Made by a program: the position numbers and the translations under genes
Source of the DNA: Pteria penguin
Taxonomy: Eukaryota > Mollusca > Bivalvia > Pterioida > Pteriidae
Direction of reading: 5' to 3'
Length of the DNA stretch: 64,000 nt
Assembly: GCA_035048485.1 (NCBI GenBank)
Contig: CM068585.1
Span: 56,888,198-56,952,197 of the forward strand
The notes under the pieces: generated by a model
Seen by the model: the letters and a program-made list of their open reading frames with translations, nothing else
Databases searched by the model: none
What the model was told of the DNA's origin: nothing
Shown here: positions 1-13,500 of the stretch, one piece after another
Layout: every line of letters starts with the position of its first letter
Position numbering within the stretch: position 1 is the first letter of the stretch

Positions 1-1027
1 ATATACTATACGTTTCTTACCTTTTATTTTATAGGGGTTCAAAACATATGTTTACCGTATTTGACAGGTTTCTTATAAACTTTATGAATCGGTCGTTTCA
101 TGCAAGCAGGGAACGTTGCCTTCTACCGGACAATGGTCTCATCTTATTTACAATACATTATAAAAGGTTTTATATAGGGCCCTGTATAAATATAAAAAAA
201 ATTCTAAAGCCTTTACATAAAATCAAGAACGAATCCTTGATAAATAAATATATATATATTATACTGATGTAGTTTTATGCAATATAGATAAAACTCATTG
301 TAAAGGCGTTAATTTTCATCCAAACAGATTACAGAGTTATCCATAAATAAAGAAATATTTTTCATATAGTTTAGATATTTCACCACACTGAAAATATCAG
401 GGCCAGATGGCTCTTGAAAAAATATCAGAAAACTTAAATAGTGATGTGTTTCATTGTTAAAATATATTTTAATGAATCACTAGGCATTTCTCATATAATG
501 ATGTTTCTTTTTTAATAATAACATACTTTCATTAAAAATAATATTTGCTATATGCATACGTATATAATATCAAATAATAAAAAATAAAATAAAATAAAAT
601 CTTTAAAGGGCTTACACCGTTAAATAAAATGATTTTTATCAGTTCTTTTTTATTTAAAATACATTAAAATAAGCCTCAAAGAAAATATCTAATGCAAACT
701 TTTTAAATTAATGTTTTAATATACTCACAATTAATAAAGACGCAACAGTTCTATTTTCAATAATTTTCATCAACCAACAATTTTAATACAAGTATGTTTG
801 AACACTTGTAAATACACTATAAAATAAAACATTTAACCTCGGCCTCAGTTGAATGCTTCAGTCCAGATACGGTTTGTTGGGTATTGGGCAGCGACGCGTG
901 ATTGTGTCCGAGCGAGCCTCTTAACGCTTGACCAGACTCTGTAATTTGCATGTGTGAAGCATTCCCATCGGTTGAATGAATCCCAAATAAAGAAATTCTG
1001 ATAGACCGGTTCATTTTGAAAATAGTT

Positions 1028-1298
1028 AATTGATTGATTAATTATTGTTTTACGTCCATTTACGATTATTTCACGTATGTGGTGACGGTATCTGCTTGAT
1101 GTATTACATACAAATTTAGACCTTTGCAACGGACCCACCCGAAGCATTGAGGAATCTTTTACATGCATCGCCATACCGTGACACGGATTTTACTGTCTCG
1201 TCCGAAAGACAGAACACCTGTGTGCCCAGGGCGAGAATCGAACCCAGGATCTCTCGATCATGAGTCAAGCACCTTATCCGCTAGACCACATCGTCTTC
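1028..1298 (-). mobile_element. tRNA-derived SINE, minus strand (variant subfamily)
   Basis: Read on the minus strand it starts with a tRNA-like head that has a B-box-like GGTTCGATTCTCG at about 1230-1242, continues through a core shared with the other SINEs here (CTTCGGGTGGGTCCGTTGCA), and ends in ATCA/TTAA tail repeats. The flanking target duplication (CATTTTGAAAAT versus CATTCTGAGATTT) is eroded here but perfect in the right-hand copy. It sits at the start of a Tc1-like relic. Confidence 0.82.
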
Positions 1299-1319
1299 AT
1301 TCTGAGATTTATGCCGAGA

Positions 1320-2085
1320 TTAAACAACAATCAGTGCCATGAGGTATGTTAGCTTCAGGCCTGTCTGTGCGACAAATTGCTAGATAGATGGGTTGTTCCT
1401 CCTCGGATATCACTAGACTGGCCCAGAGGATTGCACTCACGGGTTCCGTTAATGACAGACCATGCAGAGCTGGAGTGACGTCGCCGGACTGTCTCATCCA
1501 CTTATGTCATCTCCGTGACCGATTTTTTTACGGCGGCACAAACAGCATAATATATACAAGACGTAGTCGGTTGAGGTCTGTCTGAAACATCTTTGCGACG
1601 TCGGCTTCGATCTATGGGTCTGCACTTAAAACAACAGTTTAGGGGCTTTCCTTTACCGTGATCAGGAGGAAGAATCGGCTCTAATGGTTCCAACGGTGTC
1701 AGCGATGGTTGCAACGGCAATGGGCGAAAGTTCTATTTACGGATGTGTCCCGCTTTCGTTTAATGATGGGCGTATCCATATATGACTACAACGAGGTGTA
1801 CGCTATGCAAATCGTTGTGTTCGAGAGGTGGATAAATGGGGAGGCGGGAGCGTAAAGGTATGGAGTAGCATTTACTTTCGTCATCGCACACCTCTTATCG
1901 TCTTTGATGGCACTCTCACTGCACAGTGTTATATCGGCAGCCGGAAGAAGCATTGCAGGCAGAATGGAGGAACATACCGAAAGTCCGAATGCAACGTCTA
2001 ATAAAACCTATGATAAGGAGATACCGTGCGTGTATTGCAGCAACTTGACCAGTGGTATTTATGAATACCTCATTTACCTCATTTA
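1320..2085 (+). pseudogene. Tc1/mariner-like transposase relic
   Basis: Split across frames, this reads as a Tc1-type transposase. An N-terminal helix-turn-helix-like stretch (MGCSSSDITRLAQRIAL, then GSVNDRPCRAGVTSP) is followed by WAKVLFTDVSRF and later RGVRYANRCVREVDKWGGGS, HRTPLIVFDGTLTAQ. The D of the FTDE-type motif and the WGGGSV motif are recognisable. Stops and frameshifts abound and the C-terminal third is lost, so it cannot be active. Confidence 0.78.
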
Positions 2086-2099
2086 GGACAGTATTAAAA

Positions 2100-3392
2100 A
2101 GATAGTAAAATATTCCTTCTCTGTTTAAGATTAATGAGTTGTCGAAATATTTGTACACTGAATCAATAAAATGACGAACGTCTTAATTAGACGATAATGT
2201 ACTAATCATTTATTTTAAGTCATGGCCATGAGTGAAGTGTTAATACAGGAAAATTTGTGATTTTCACTTCAATACATCTTGTTAATTTCCGATCGTATCA
2301 TTTGGATCAGTAACATCAATACTTAAAATACATTTATTCGACAACGATATCCGAAGTATTTGGCATTTGAGGAAGTGTAGGCATTATTTTTATGGTCTAT
2401 TGAGGAAACATGCAAGACGCACTTTTCCGGAATCAGATGCATTTCACATTGATAATGATACTTTGTTCATAACATTAATATTGCTAAGTCAAATCTTCAT
2501 ACTTCATCATGTCCAAAGGATAAATTTTCAGGGGCGAAACGACAATCTGAGTTTTTAGGTGAAAATTTTGAATACCATTGTGGGATTTAAGTCCATGGTG
2601 ATAATAGTTTTGTGCTTCACCAATATTCATGAAGAAATGATGTAAGTGTATTTTCAAAATTTTGATATATTGGCTACAAATTTGGTATGTTGTTGAGAAA
2701 CTAGTAGGTAAATCATGATAAATGAGGAATTACCTTGAATTCGTCTGTAGATTTTAAAACTTTTATACGAGGGTTTCGTAAAGAGTGTAAAATATATGTA
2801 GAATATCATTTATAGCTGTCGTCTTTAGAAAATTAATCTTACAATATTATGTTAACAATCGAAGAAAAATTTGTAAGAGTTAGCTGGGAAGAACATTATT
2901 ATTATGTAGAGACGTACTTCTTCGGTCATAAACCTAATACATTCAGTTAAGAATATTGATAATCGATTTAGGATAGTCTTTAACGAATAAGACATTCTGA
3001 GACAAAAAATAATATTACAAAGTTTTGTTTTTCATTATGATGTTTATCGTGTGTTAAAAACGTTAGGACTTATAAGGATACTTATAAATGAGAATATATT
3101 AAACATAAGATATTGGGTTAAAGAAATAACATTTAACACCCCTTATTTTTGAAACAACTTTATTTTTCTTTTATTCATTTTATTATTTAGTTAATGGTGC
3201 TATCCCTTTACTAAAGGCTTATTGGTGCAGATTATTACAAATATGAATTCAATGCTCTACACTTCGAGTTATAATTGACGGATTTTGATGAAATAAACTT
3301 TATCCATCTTGATTATACTAAAGATTTAATAGAAACATAGTTGCAAAGATCTATAAAACATACAGATCGTTATGAAAATGTTGCAAACAACA
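2100..3392. other. AT-rich non-coding stretch shared by both long-repeat copies
   Basis: No gene or known element is recognised. The stretch is conserved with its counterpart at 58860-60110, so it belongs to the duplicated block. Confidence 0.6.
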
Positions 3393-3406
3393 CCAGGTCG
3401 TCATGA

Positions 3407-3681
3407 TTGATTGATTGATTGACTTTTGTTTAACGTCACACCACGAATATTTCACGTTTATTGTGACGGTATCTGCCTGATGCGGGGCGTACAAATTTTT
3501 ACCTTTGTAACAGACCCAGTGAAGCAGTGAGGGATCTTTAACGTGCCATGCATACCACGACATAGGGCCTCGGTTTTTACTGTCTCATCGAAAGACAGGA
3601 CACCGGCATGACCAGAGCGGGACTCGAACCCCGGCCTCCAGATCAGGAGTCCAGCGCGATACCACTAGGCCACGCCGGCTT
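3407..3681 (-). mobile_element. tRNA-derived SINE, minus strand
   Basis: On the minus strand the head has an A-box (TGGCCTAGTGGT) and a B-box (GGTTCGAGTCCCG), followed by the shared core and an (ATCA)n tail, seen on the + strand as TGATTGATTG. The flanking duplication CCAGRTCGTCATGA at 3393-3406 and 3682-3695 marks the insertion. Confidence 0.92.
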
Positions 3682-4149
3682 CCAGATCGTCATGACATGT
3701 GCAATTATAGTATGAACCAAAATATTCTAGGTATAAACTTACATGAATATAAACAACCGACGACGTGGTGGTATCACTAGAATGCAATGCTTGTATAATG
3801 TAAATTCTATGATCTACTTTCGAACCCCGGTAATTTCATTCCAAGTTCTTCTATACGTCAGTGTAAATACATTGTTTTAACCCACCGATTGTTGCTGCTA
3901 CATGTGTAAACACGATTTCATAATCAAGTTCCTAGGGAAATCTACGTTTACGCAAACACGTGTGGTCATCCGTCCTCAGCACACTATAATAGTAAACTGC
4001 ATCATCTGCTCATTCTTTCATACTAGCAATATCGTGGTACACCATTAGGTCACCTAGTGTGACAACTTTCAAATCTCAATTCCACATTCTCGGCATTTAT
4101 TATCAATTCTATGTAATTTTCAAAATCACTTCGGCACAGATATTGACGC

Positions 4150-4885
4150 TTGATCACTGTGATACCTGGTAACAAATTCCTTAACCAGTTCCTTAGATCT
4201 ACCGTAGATGACAGTGATATCTGGTAACACATTCCTAGGTCTACCGTAGATGACAGTGATATCTGGTAACACATTCCCTAGGTCTACCGTAGATGACAGT
4301 GATATCTGGTAACACATTCCCTAGGTCTACTGTAGATGACAGTGATATCTGGTAACACATTCCTAGGTCTACCGTAGATGACAGTGATATCTGGTAACAC
4401 ATTCCCTAGGTCTACCGTAGATGACAGTGATACCTGGTAACACATTCCCTAGGTCTACCGTAGATGACAGTGATACCTGTTAACCAGTTCCTTAGATCTA
4501 CCATAGATGACAGTGATACCTGGTAACACATTCCCTAGGTCTACCGTAGATGACAGTGATATCTGGTAACACATTCCCTAGGTCTACCGTAGATGACAGT
4601 GATATCTGGTAACACATTCCCTAGGTCTACGTAGATGACAGTGATACCTCTTAACCAGTTCCTTAGATCTACCGTAGATGACAGTGATACCTGGTAACAC
4701 ATTCCCTAGGTCTACCGTAGATGACAGTGATACCTAGTAACACATTCCATAGGTCTACTGTAGATGACAGTGATACCTGGTAACACATTCCCTAGGTCTA
4801 CTGTAGATGACAGTGATATCTGGTAACACATTCCCTAGGTCTACCGTACATGACAGTGATACCTGGTAACAAATTCCTTAGGTAT
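4150..4885 (+). repeat. 43-bp minisatellite, about 17 units
   Basis: The tandem unit is 43 bp and contains TGGTAACACATTCC and the near-palindrome TCTACCGTAGA. Units vary at a few positions; a variant with TTAACCAGTTCCTTAGATC recurs at intervals. The same array at 61014-61222 has only about 5 units. Confidence 0.95.
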
Positions 4886-5164
4886 GCCAGTACCGATATT
4901 CTCCAAGTAGCACAAAAGAAATCAACGTTGAAAACAACATTTGAATTCAAAGTAAGTCTCTTTCCCCTCCCTCACCCTTGGAAAAAAATAAGGGGAAACA
5001 AAAGAAAATAACAGTGTTACATTATCGCCTGTCCAAGGCGCTTTCACATAACAATAACCTTCAGATAAACTGACAAGCCATGGAAGTCGTAGTCTGACCA
5101 ACGTTTCACGATCAATACGAGGATCTTGTCATACATAACGTTTCGTTTTCCAGAATGTTGATTG

Positions 5165-6080
5165 ATATTTTTGAGTGGGACCTACTAAGAATATTGGGCA
5201 CCGACTTTGACACTTGTTCTGGGTGTTGCAATTCATCTTGGAAAAGGACCTAAATATAGGTTACCGTCCAGAATGGATTTCAATAAATGCCGTGACATTA
5301 TAGAGGATGCTTTAACTACATATTGTGAACGTAGGTGTAAAAAAGAACAGGTAGAAGTTCATGCTCTTAATGATTGGAAATACGAGATTTTAAGAATTGT
5401 CGATATCCGTATTTTATTACGGAAAAGCCGCATTTATTTCAGCAGCCTAATACATTGACAGCAAATTCTATTAAAAAGAGGATATCTGACCTACATGCTA
5501 AATATGTCTTTGTTTCTGCTGATAAAGCAGGTAATAACATAATAGTTGTTTGAAAACTATATTATATTGAAGTACAGACTTTTCCTTGAACGTTGTACGC
5601 TGACTAACAGGGCGGTGGGGACTATATGACGGGCCTTGTCCAAACCTTTTTCAGAGGAGAAATGGTCCTGAACCTCGTCCCCTCTGACAGTTAGTCGGGA
5701 CTGCTACAGATCTAGGGTCTTAGCGCGCTTTCAGACTGGCAGAGCACGGTTTATCATGTTGATGTAGCATATATTTTTATATCATTATGTGTTTTACAAT
5801 ACCTTACGTGTTTGTATTTTTATGACCTCTCAATTTGTGATATATGTTGACCCTTGTTCTTTACATGGAAGATTATTTATTACGTTTTAAATGTACGTCC
5901 TTTGATTGTTCTGCTGTTACGTTGAGTGGGAAGGTGGGCCCGTAAAGCGGTTAACCACACCATTTGTTTGGCTTTTGTCAAATTAAATGAAATTTAATGT
6001 GTTATATGTGCTAGTATATTATTGATATTCATGTATTGTATAGCTCCATGGTGACTTCTGCCATATAACTGAGCCAGTAA
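5165..6080 (+). mobile_element. Penelope-like retroelement, internally deleted copy
   Basis: The 5' part encodes GKGPKYRLPSRMDFNKCRDI and, after a frameshift, KRISDLHAKYVFVSADKAGN, typical of the N-terminal region of PLE polyproteins. At about 5573 it jumps directly to the C-terminal LERCTLTNRAVGT-coding sequence (one frame off) and the 3' UTR that ends near GAGCCAGTAACTCCTCTTT. The whole reverse transcriptase core is missing compared with the copy at 61225-63310. Confidence 0.82.
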
Positions 6081-6840
6081 CTCCTCTTTTCCTTCCAAAT
6101 AAGTTTAGAATGTGTTGCTCTCAAGCAAGAGATGATTATTCTTCCGGGCACCTGATTAATCCCTCTTAAGTAAATTTTGTTTTCAATGTGTTTTCATTTT
6201 TGCTGATTTTGCATGCCCTTCGGTTTTATCCTTTATTGTACCATGTACTCTTATTGCATTTTTCAGTTCTCTCGTTTAATAATAAACATGCGTTTGTATT
6301 ATCTTCTTCGTGAAGCTATAAAAATTGCACCTTGTGAAAGAAGAGGGGTAAATCAAAACTGCAACCTGGAGCTAACAATATTTCAATGGATTCATTTGAA
6401 ACAAACAACGAAGAAGTATCGATCTTGAAAAGAATATGAATTTATCCGTTTCGTTTTGTAAATAAATCTGCATCGATCATCATTATATCTAGCCCGAAAA
6501 TGACAGCGTTTCTATTCGAACGCAAATACATCCTTACCCAGTTAATAATCAATATATTGAAAATGTCGAATTATAAATACATAGACAATAAATGGCAGGT
6601 TATTGAAAAAAAATTACCATTTTTCCTGGATTTACCTAGAAGGAAACATCGAAATGGAATTTGCAATATATTACATACACAACATGAAATTTATTGCATC
6701 TTATGAAATGTATTCGTTCATGCTTTATTTTTAATTTTGGTTTACTACAACACTGTTTATCTACTGGTAAAATAGAATTAGGGGAGATCTTCTTCCCGGA
6801 TAATTAGCGGTATAAGATAAATAAAAAGGAAATTTCTGTT

Positions 6841-7595
6841 TGACTTGATTTTCTCCTTATGGCAGTATTTTACTGTCTGAATGATGATTACACACCCACC
6901 TACAACCTCTACCCTGTCCATTCAGAATTTGTCATGAATGAACTTTTAAAGTAATAGGATATAATATAATGATTTCGGTATTTAGAAGTATACACGACAC
7001 AACGCTCCATGTCTGGAGCCTCATCAACATTACAGGAAACTGTGACTTATGAGTGTGTCCGTGTGTATCTTGAATCCCTCAAAAACAAGTGAACCGGGGC
7101 TTTTCCACATTATTTACAAATTCTTGCTCTAGTCATTCGTCTGTCATTCATTTTTTATTCATCGTTCGTCTTTCCTTTATCCTTAATACATCTTACATAT
7201 AATGCTGATTTCTAGTATGTTATATTAATTTCTGTTTGAATCTTGTTTTCACGTCATACAAAGATTGATGCACTTATATGGTGACATCTTCCTGATGCAT
7301 TGCGCAGACATTAATATCTACGTAACAGACACATCCGCAATAATGAGAAATAGTTTACATGCTTCGTCTACCCTCTTCCCCACGCCTGCTGAATCCCTGC
7401 TATGTAACTTATAATTCCATATTCATTAGGAAAAGTTATGATGTTCTTGTCATAATTTTGAAATTAGCGTAAAACAATAACAAGGCAAAAGTCAGACGAA
7501 TTATGTTTATTTTTAACACTTGCATGTTTTTAATGTCGCATTTATACGAGCCAATGAACAACATATGGATCATGTTTTCTATGTCTTATATTTAG
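6841..7595. other. Region just upstream of the RPTP gene
   Basis: There is no recognisable gene. A decayed SINE-like stretch, minus orientation, can be followed at about 7246-7375 (GTGACATCTTCCTGATGCATTG). The promoter cannot be located: no convincing TATA element or initiator stands out. The long direct repeat may extend into this segment beyond what the window can show. Confidence 0.5.
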
Positions 7596-10500
7596 ATTCA
7601 GCGTGTCTGTCCTAAATTGGATTGAGACAATGAACAGCTTGCTTTTCGTTCTCATACTTTCAACGTATACTCCAATACAGGTCACATCGAAGAGTAGGTA
7701 TCCATCTACATTAAAAAAAACATTGATACCAGTTTAAAACAATTAAATATACATGCACTTTTGCAATTTATATGTCTGTGGTGATGTTAAAGGACAAAAC
7801 TATGGAGATCCGAACATTTGTACAGCAACTTTATTACCGAATGGACATTGACGAACAAAACACCAATCTAAAGAAAGACATATTCATACAGAAGAAAGTC
7901 CTCAAATTTAATATATTTTACAGTTGTCTTATTACAGAAACATTGAAATATGCTATTATATTAGTTTTACTCTTAAATCTTATTAAATAGTTGCCTTGCA
8001 CTTTCTCATATATAACATAAATTTTACAGAAACCAATGTGGCATTAAACAAACCGGCCTATCAAAGTTCTGTGTTCGGAAATCATGGTGCATCTAGAGCT
8101 GTAGATGGTGACAGAAATAATGGGCCAGATATAGATAAAAACAGTTGTAGTCATACCGACGTCTCCTTAAGTATTAAACAAGCATGGTGGCAAGTAAACC
8201 TACAGACAACATATTCCATCACCACAGTTGCTATTACATACAGAGATTGGTCCTTATATGGTAAGACTTTATTCATTCAACAGTAATGTATTCAATAGTA
8301 TTCAGTCCTAATACAACTACTGAGAAAACCTAACCTCATAACTTCCATAACATATTTTTCTAATGCGGCTATTTCTTTCAGACATCAAACATAGGAGAGG
8401 AAGCAAGTTTTGTTTGTTGGCTTGTTTATTTATTTATTTAATTTAAGGATCATGTTCTCAACGTTGAAGGTTTGAATATTTTTTACCGGGTTAGAGTACA
8501 CTATCAGAAGTTTTGCGTAATAGACCACACTTTATATATATAATATGCAAAATATTTTCTGATATACTGGTATCTGTAATGATGAAATACTGGATAAAAC
8601 CAATTCATTACCAACTTGTCATATCGGGTCAAGTGATTTGTAGATTATTTGTCGTCCAAATCGTCATACAGACTTTAGCAAATTGAATCGAAACAATGAT
8701 AGATTTAAATATTTTAAACAGAACAACAATAATATATTGAGTAATGTTCAGTCGGAAAAACTATACAAAAAACAAAAATAATAATAAGAAAAGACTTGCA
8801 GAAAAATTCAGAGATTGGTTCAGGTACCAAGAAGGAGTACACATCTTCTGCCGACCGGTTACACCTCACATAATGCCATAATATAAGTCGAGTTATTATA
8901 AACTGGAAGTCACATTCAGTAGACGATATAATACCTTAGCCATATTTGGTAAAACATCACGATTACTACTGTTAAACAATAAAACAACATCCTCAATCGA
9001 ATAAAGAAGTCATTTGTAAGACAATGATATCCGATAACATTGGTTACATTTTTTGACCTGATACTGATAAACACATGGTGTGAAAAGAAAACTCGTATCG
9101 GTATGTATTTTTCCGTATCAGGTCACTAACTCACTGTGTAATGAATTTATCACGTCGTACTTCACTAACTGTATGTGGGAGTATCATACCATTTATTGAT
9201 TGGTTTTTGTTTTACGTCACACCACGAATATTTCACGTATATGGTGACGGCATCTGCCTGATGCGGGGCATACAAATTTTGACCTTTGCAACGGACCCTG
9301 CCGAAGCAGTGAGGGATCTTTAACGTGCCTTGCATACCATGACACGGGGCCTCGGTTTTTACTGTCCCATCCGAAAGACATGACACCGGCATGACCAGAG
9401 CGGGACTCGAACCCCTGCCGCCCAATCAGGAGTCCGATGCGATACCACTAGGCCACGCCGGCTTCATACCATTTATAGTACAAGAATAAGAATAATTGCT
9501 AAAAATAATTCACCTTAAGCATTTCCTCGTCGATTAACGTCGATGTCGTCTGCCCAAATCGTTTGGATGAGGCCATTTGGATAAAACCCGACAATTTTCA
9601 CGCATGGCACGGCTTTTTTTCATGGCGTTTTGTGACCAATATCTCACAAATTACATTCCAATTTTTATACAGCTTTTGGAAATATATGCATATATATGAC
9701 TTCGCTAAAACCAGGTCCCCTGTTAATGACATCTCTTTATCCACAATGTTGAATTATATTCTGCAATGAAACCTATTCTGTCCAATTGAAATCCCATTTT
9801 GTTTGCATACTTGGATTTGACCTGATCTGACGATAAATCTCCCACTGAGGGATGCTAAGGAGGATAAGAATAGGATCCTCATATTCGAATGAGGCAATTC
9901 AATAAGGAACCCGGTCAATTTTCCCAAGCACCTCTGCATGGCTGGTAGCGGTAACTATAAAGCATACTGTTTATCGAGGGATGCGTGTCAGAGATGTCGG
10001 GATCCTGATAGCTGAGTAGTTGCATGTTGCTGTCTGTCAGTGTCCAAAATTCGTTCATGGTTCTTAGACGGACAGTTCTCATTACATATGATACCAATGT
10101 ACTGTAAAGGTGGCAATTTTTGTTGGGGGGATCCGTTGGCAAAATACCAATCCGACATTTTGAGTGGGAGTATTTTTGCAGTACCAGGGTTTATTAACTT
10201 TTTTTTTAAACGTCTGTCATCTTCAAAACGTATGGCATTTTCCTCGATGAGAAAATATAACATGTTAATGTTTGGCCGTCCCTAAAATTTATCAAAGGAA
10301 ACAATGTCCTGAGCCTCATCCTACTTTTTCATCAGGTCTCACAATATGAAATCCGTCGCTCTTTATTGATTCTGTGTGGTTGATACATGACGATTTGTGC
10401 GGAAAAGATCATTTTCCACTTATATCAAGAACTGCATCATCATATTGATCTAAATATTTTCATTGAGAGCAAATGTAAAAAGAAAACATAGGTCACGCGG

Positions 10501-13500
10501 CCATCACACGGCCACGGTAACTGCAGAAAACATAATCGATTACATAGATCATCGGTACCAAAACAATGGTCACTAACTATTATAAACACTATCTCCTATT
10601 CCGGTAACTAAATTGAATTATATCCTTGAAGAAGCTGATTTTTGAAGTTTGCGCACTTGGTTGATTTAGACTTAATATCGTAAAAATGTTCCCCGCGCAG
10701 GGTTTAACTTAAATGTTATTATACCAGATTTCCTATGCATATGCAGCAATTTCTTAAGTTAAACTTTGTCAATAAAGGTTTAGACTTATCTAACATTTCG
10801 AATATTTTCCGTGTTCATATAGTCACATACATGTAATTCCGCAATATGTTCAGAACCTTGATCCTCCACTTATCTGTTACCAATGTAGAAAACCTATGAA
10901 AAATCTAGTTTGAATTACAATGCAGTTGTATCTAAACCTAATGTTCTAGATTTTATTCCATCCTCGTGTGCATATAACAATTCAAAATATGTATGTAAAC
11001 AGGCAGGTCGTATCATTACTACTGACATAAATTGTATTTCTGACGTAAGTCTACGTTCTCTTTTTCGAAAAAGACCTAAATATAGGTTGCCGTCTAGGAT
11101 AGATTTCAAATAATGTTGTGATGTATTAGAAAAAAAAGTTACAAACATACTGTACGTCCATGTTAAAAAGAAAAGATAAAAGTTCATGCTTTTTAATGAT
11201 TGAAAATATGAGATTCTGAAAACTATCGGCATCCGTGTTAACAACTTTATTGTGAATCCTCATATATTCAAACAGTCAAATATACTGTCAGCGCAGTCTA
11301 TTAAAAAGAAAATGGCTGATTTACATACTAACAGTTCACAACAGTTCCTTTTTGAAACTTACACGATTTTGTTGATTGATTGATTGATTGATTTTTGTTT
11401 TACGTCACACCACGAATATTTCACGTATATGGTGACGGCATCTGCCTGATGCGGGGCATACAAATTTTGACCTTTGCAACGGACCCACCCGAAGCAGTGA
11501 GGGATCTTTAACGTGCCATGCATACCATGACACGGGCCTCGGTTTTTACTGTCTCATCCGAAAGACATGACACCGGCATGACCAGAGCGGGACTCGAACC
11601 CCGGCCTCCCGATCAGGAGTCCGACGCGATATCACTAGGCCACGCCGGCTTCACGATTTTGTATCTGTCCTTGGACTTTGAGAATGATTAACGGTTTGGT
11701 ACTTCTTCGATATTGATACTAAATATGTCTTTGTCCCTGCTGATATAAAGCAGGCAATAATGTAATACTTGTTTGAAAGCTATATTATTAAACTCTACCA
11801 AAACGTATGTTGAAACCCTTGCCTCTAAAGACAACACCTTGCATAACAACCGCATGACTCTGTCTGATTTCAAATTTAACATTGATAAATACGATGTTCC
11901 AATCATGTATTGGCTCCCTAAATTACATAAAATTCCAAATAAATCACGTTTTTCTATTTAATTCTAATCTCTGCTCCACCACTGTACTTTCTAAACATAA
12001 TAGGTCTGTTCTAACGGCATGCTCTGTGGCTTATGAAAACTCTAGCAAAGTTATGGAATAACTTCCTTTCCTTAATATCCAAATTATTAAATTTTCTGCA
12101 TTTGTGCTACCACGCAAATGCATATAATACATCAAAATATACATCACAAGCTACAACACAAACTCTGAAAATATATCAAAATACACACCACAACACGCTT
12201 ACGATACATCAAAATACACACCACGAAACGCTTACAATACATCAAAATACACACCAAAACACGTTTACCATACATCAAAATACACACCACAGCACGCATA
12301 CAATGCATCAAAATACACACCACAAAACGCCTACAACACATCAAAATACAAAGCACAAAACGCCTACAACACATCGAAATACACACCACAAAATGCCTAC
12401 AACACATAAAAAATACACATCACAAAACGCTTACAATACATCAAAATACACACCATTAATCGCTTACAACACATCAAAATACAAACCAAAACACGCATAC
12501 AATACATCAAATACACATCACAAAACACTTACAATATATCGAAAAACACATGACAAATCGCTTACAATTCATCAAAATACATATCACAAAACGCTTACAA
12601 TACATCAAAATACACACCATTAATCGCTTACAACACATCAAAATACACACCACAAAACGCCTACAATACATCATAATACACATCACAAATCGCTTACAAC
12701 ACATCATAATACACACCACAACAGCATACAAAACATCAAAATACACATCACAAACGATTACAATACATCAAAATACACACCACAACACACCTACAATGCA
12801 TCAAAATACACACCACAACACGCATACAATACACCAAATTACACATCACAAACGATTACAATACATCAAAATACACACTACAACACACCTACAATGCATC
12901 AAAATACATACCACAACTCGCATACAATACATCAAAATACACATCACAAACGATTACAATACATCAAAATAAACACTACAACACACCTACAATACATCAA
13001 AATACACACCACAACACGCATACAATGCACCAAAATACACACCACAACACCCTCACAATACATCAAAATGCACACCACAACACGCTTACGATACATCAAA
13101 ATACACACCACAACACGCTTACAATACATCAAAATACAAAGCACAAAACGCCTACAACACATCAAAATACACACCACAAAATGCCTACAACACATAAAAA
13201 ATACACATCACAAAACGCTTACAATACATCAAACTACACACCATTAATCGCTTACAACACATCAAAATACTCACCACAACACGCATACAATACATCAAAT
13301 ACACATCACAAAACACTTACAATACATCAAAATACACATGACAAATCGCTTACAATTCATCAAAATACATATCACAAAACACTTACAATACATCAAAATA
13401 CACACCATTAATCGCTTACAACACATCAAAATACACACCACAACACGCATACAATACATCAAATACACATCACAAAACACTTACAATACATAAAAATACA

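Larger units (their letters stand above)
115..6840 (+). repeat. Left copy of a long direct repeat (matches 56855-64000)
   Basis: From about 115 the sequence can be followed nearly base for base at 56855 onward, including a SINE, a Tc1-like relic, unique AT-rich stretches, a second SINE, the 43-bp minisatellite and a PLE. Copies differ by point changes and by discrete indels. The right copy runs off the window end at the equivalent of about 6820, so the true length is greater. The start-to-start distance is about 56.7 kb. Confidence 0.9.

Noticed and set aside
1190..1298. tRNA gene-like heads with A- and B-boxes (also at 3600, 9400, 11590, 28090, 32030, 58000)
   Set aside because: They are the heads of SINEs with shared core, tail and target duplications, not free-standing tRNA genes; no full cloverleaf was found.
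4050..4317. Minus-strand frames repeating MCYQISLSSTVDL
   Set aside because: They are translations of the 43-bp minisatellite.
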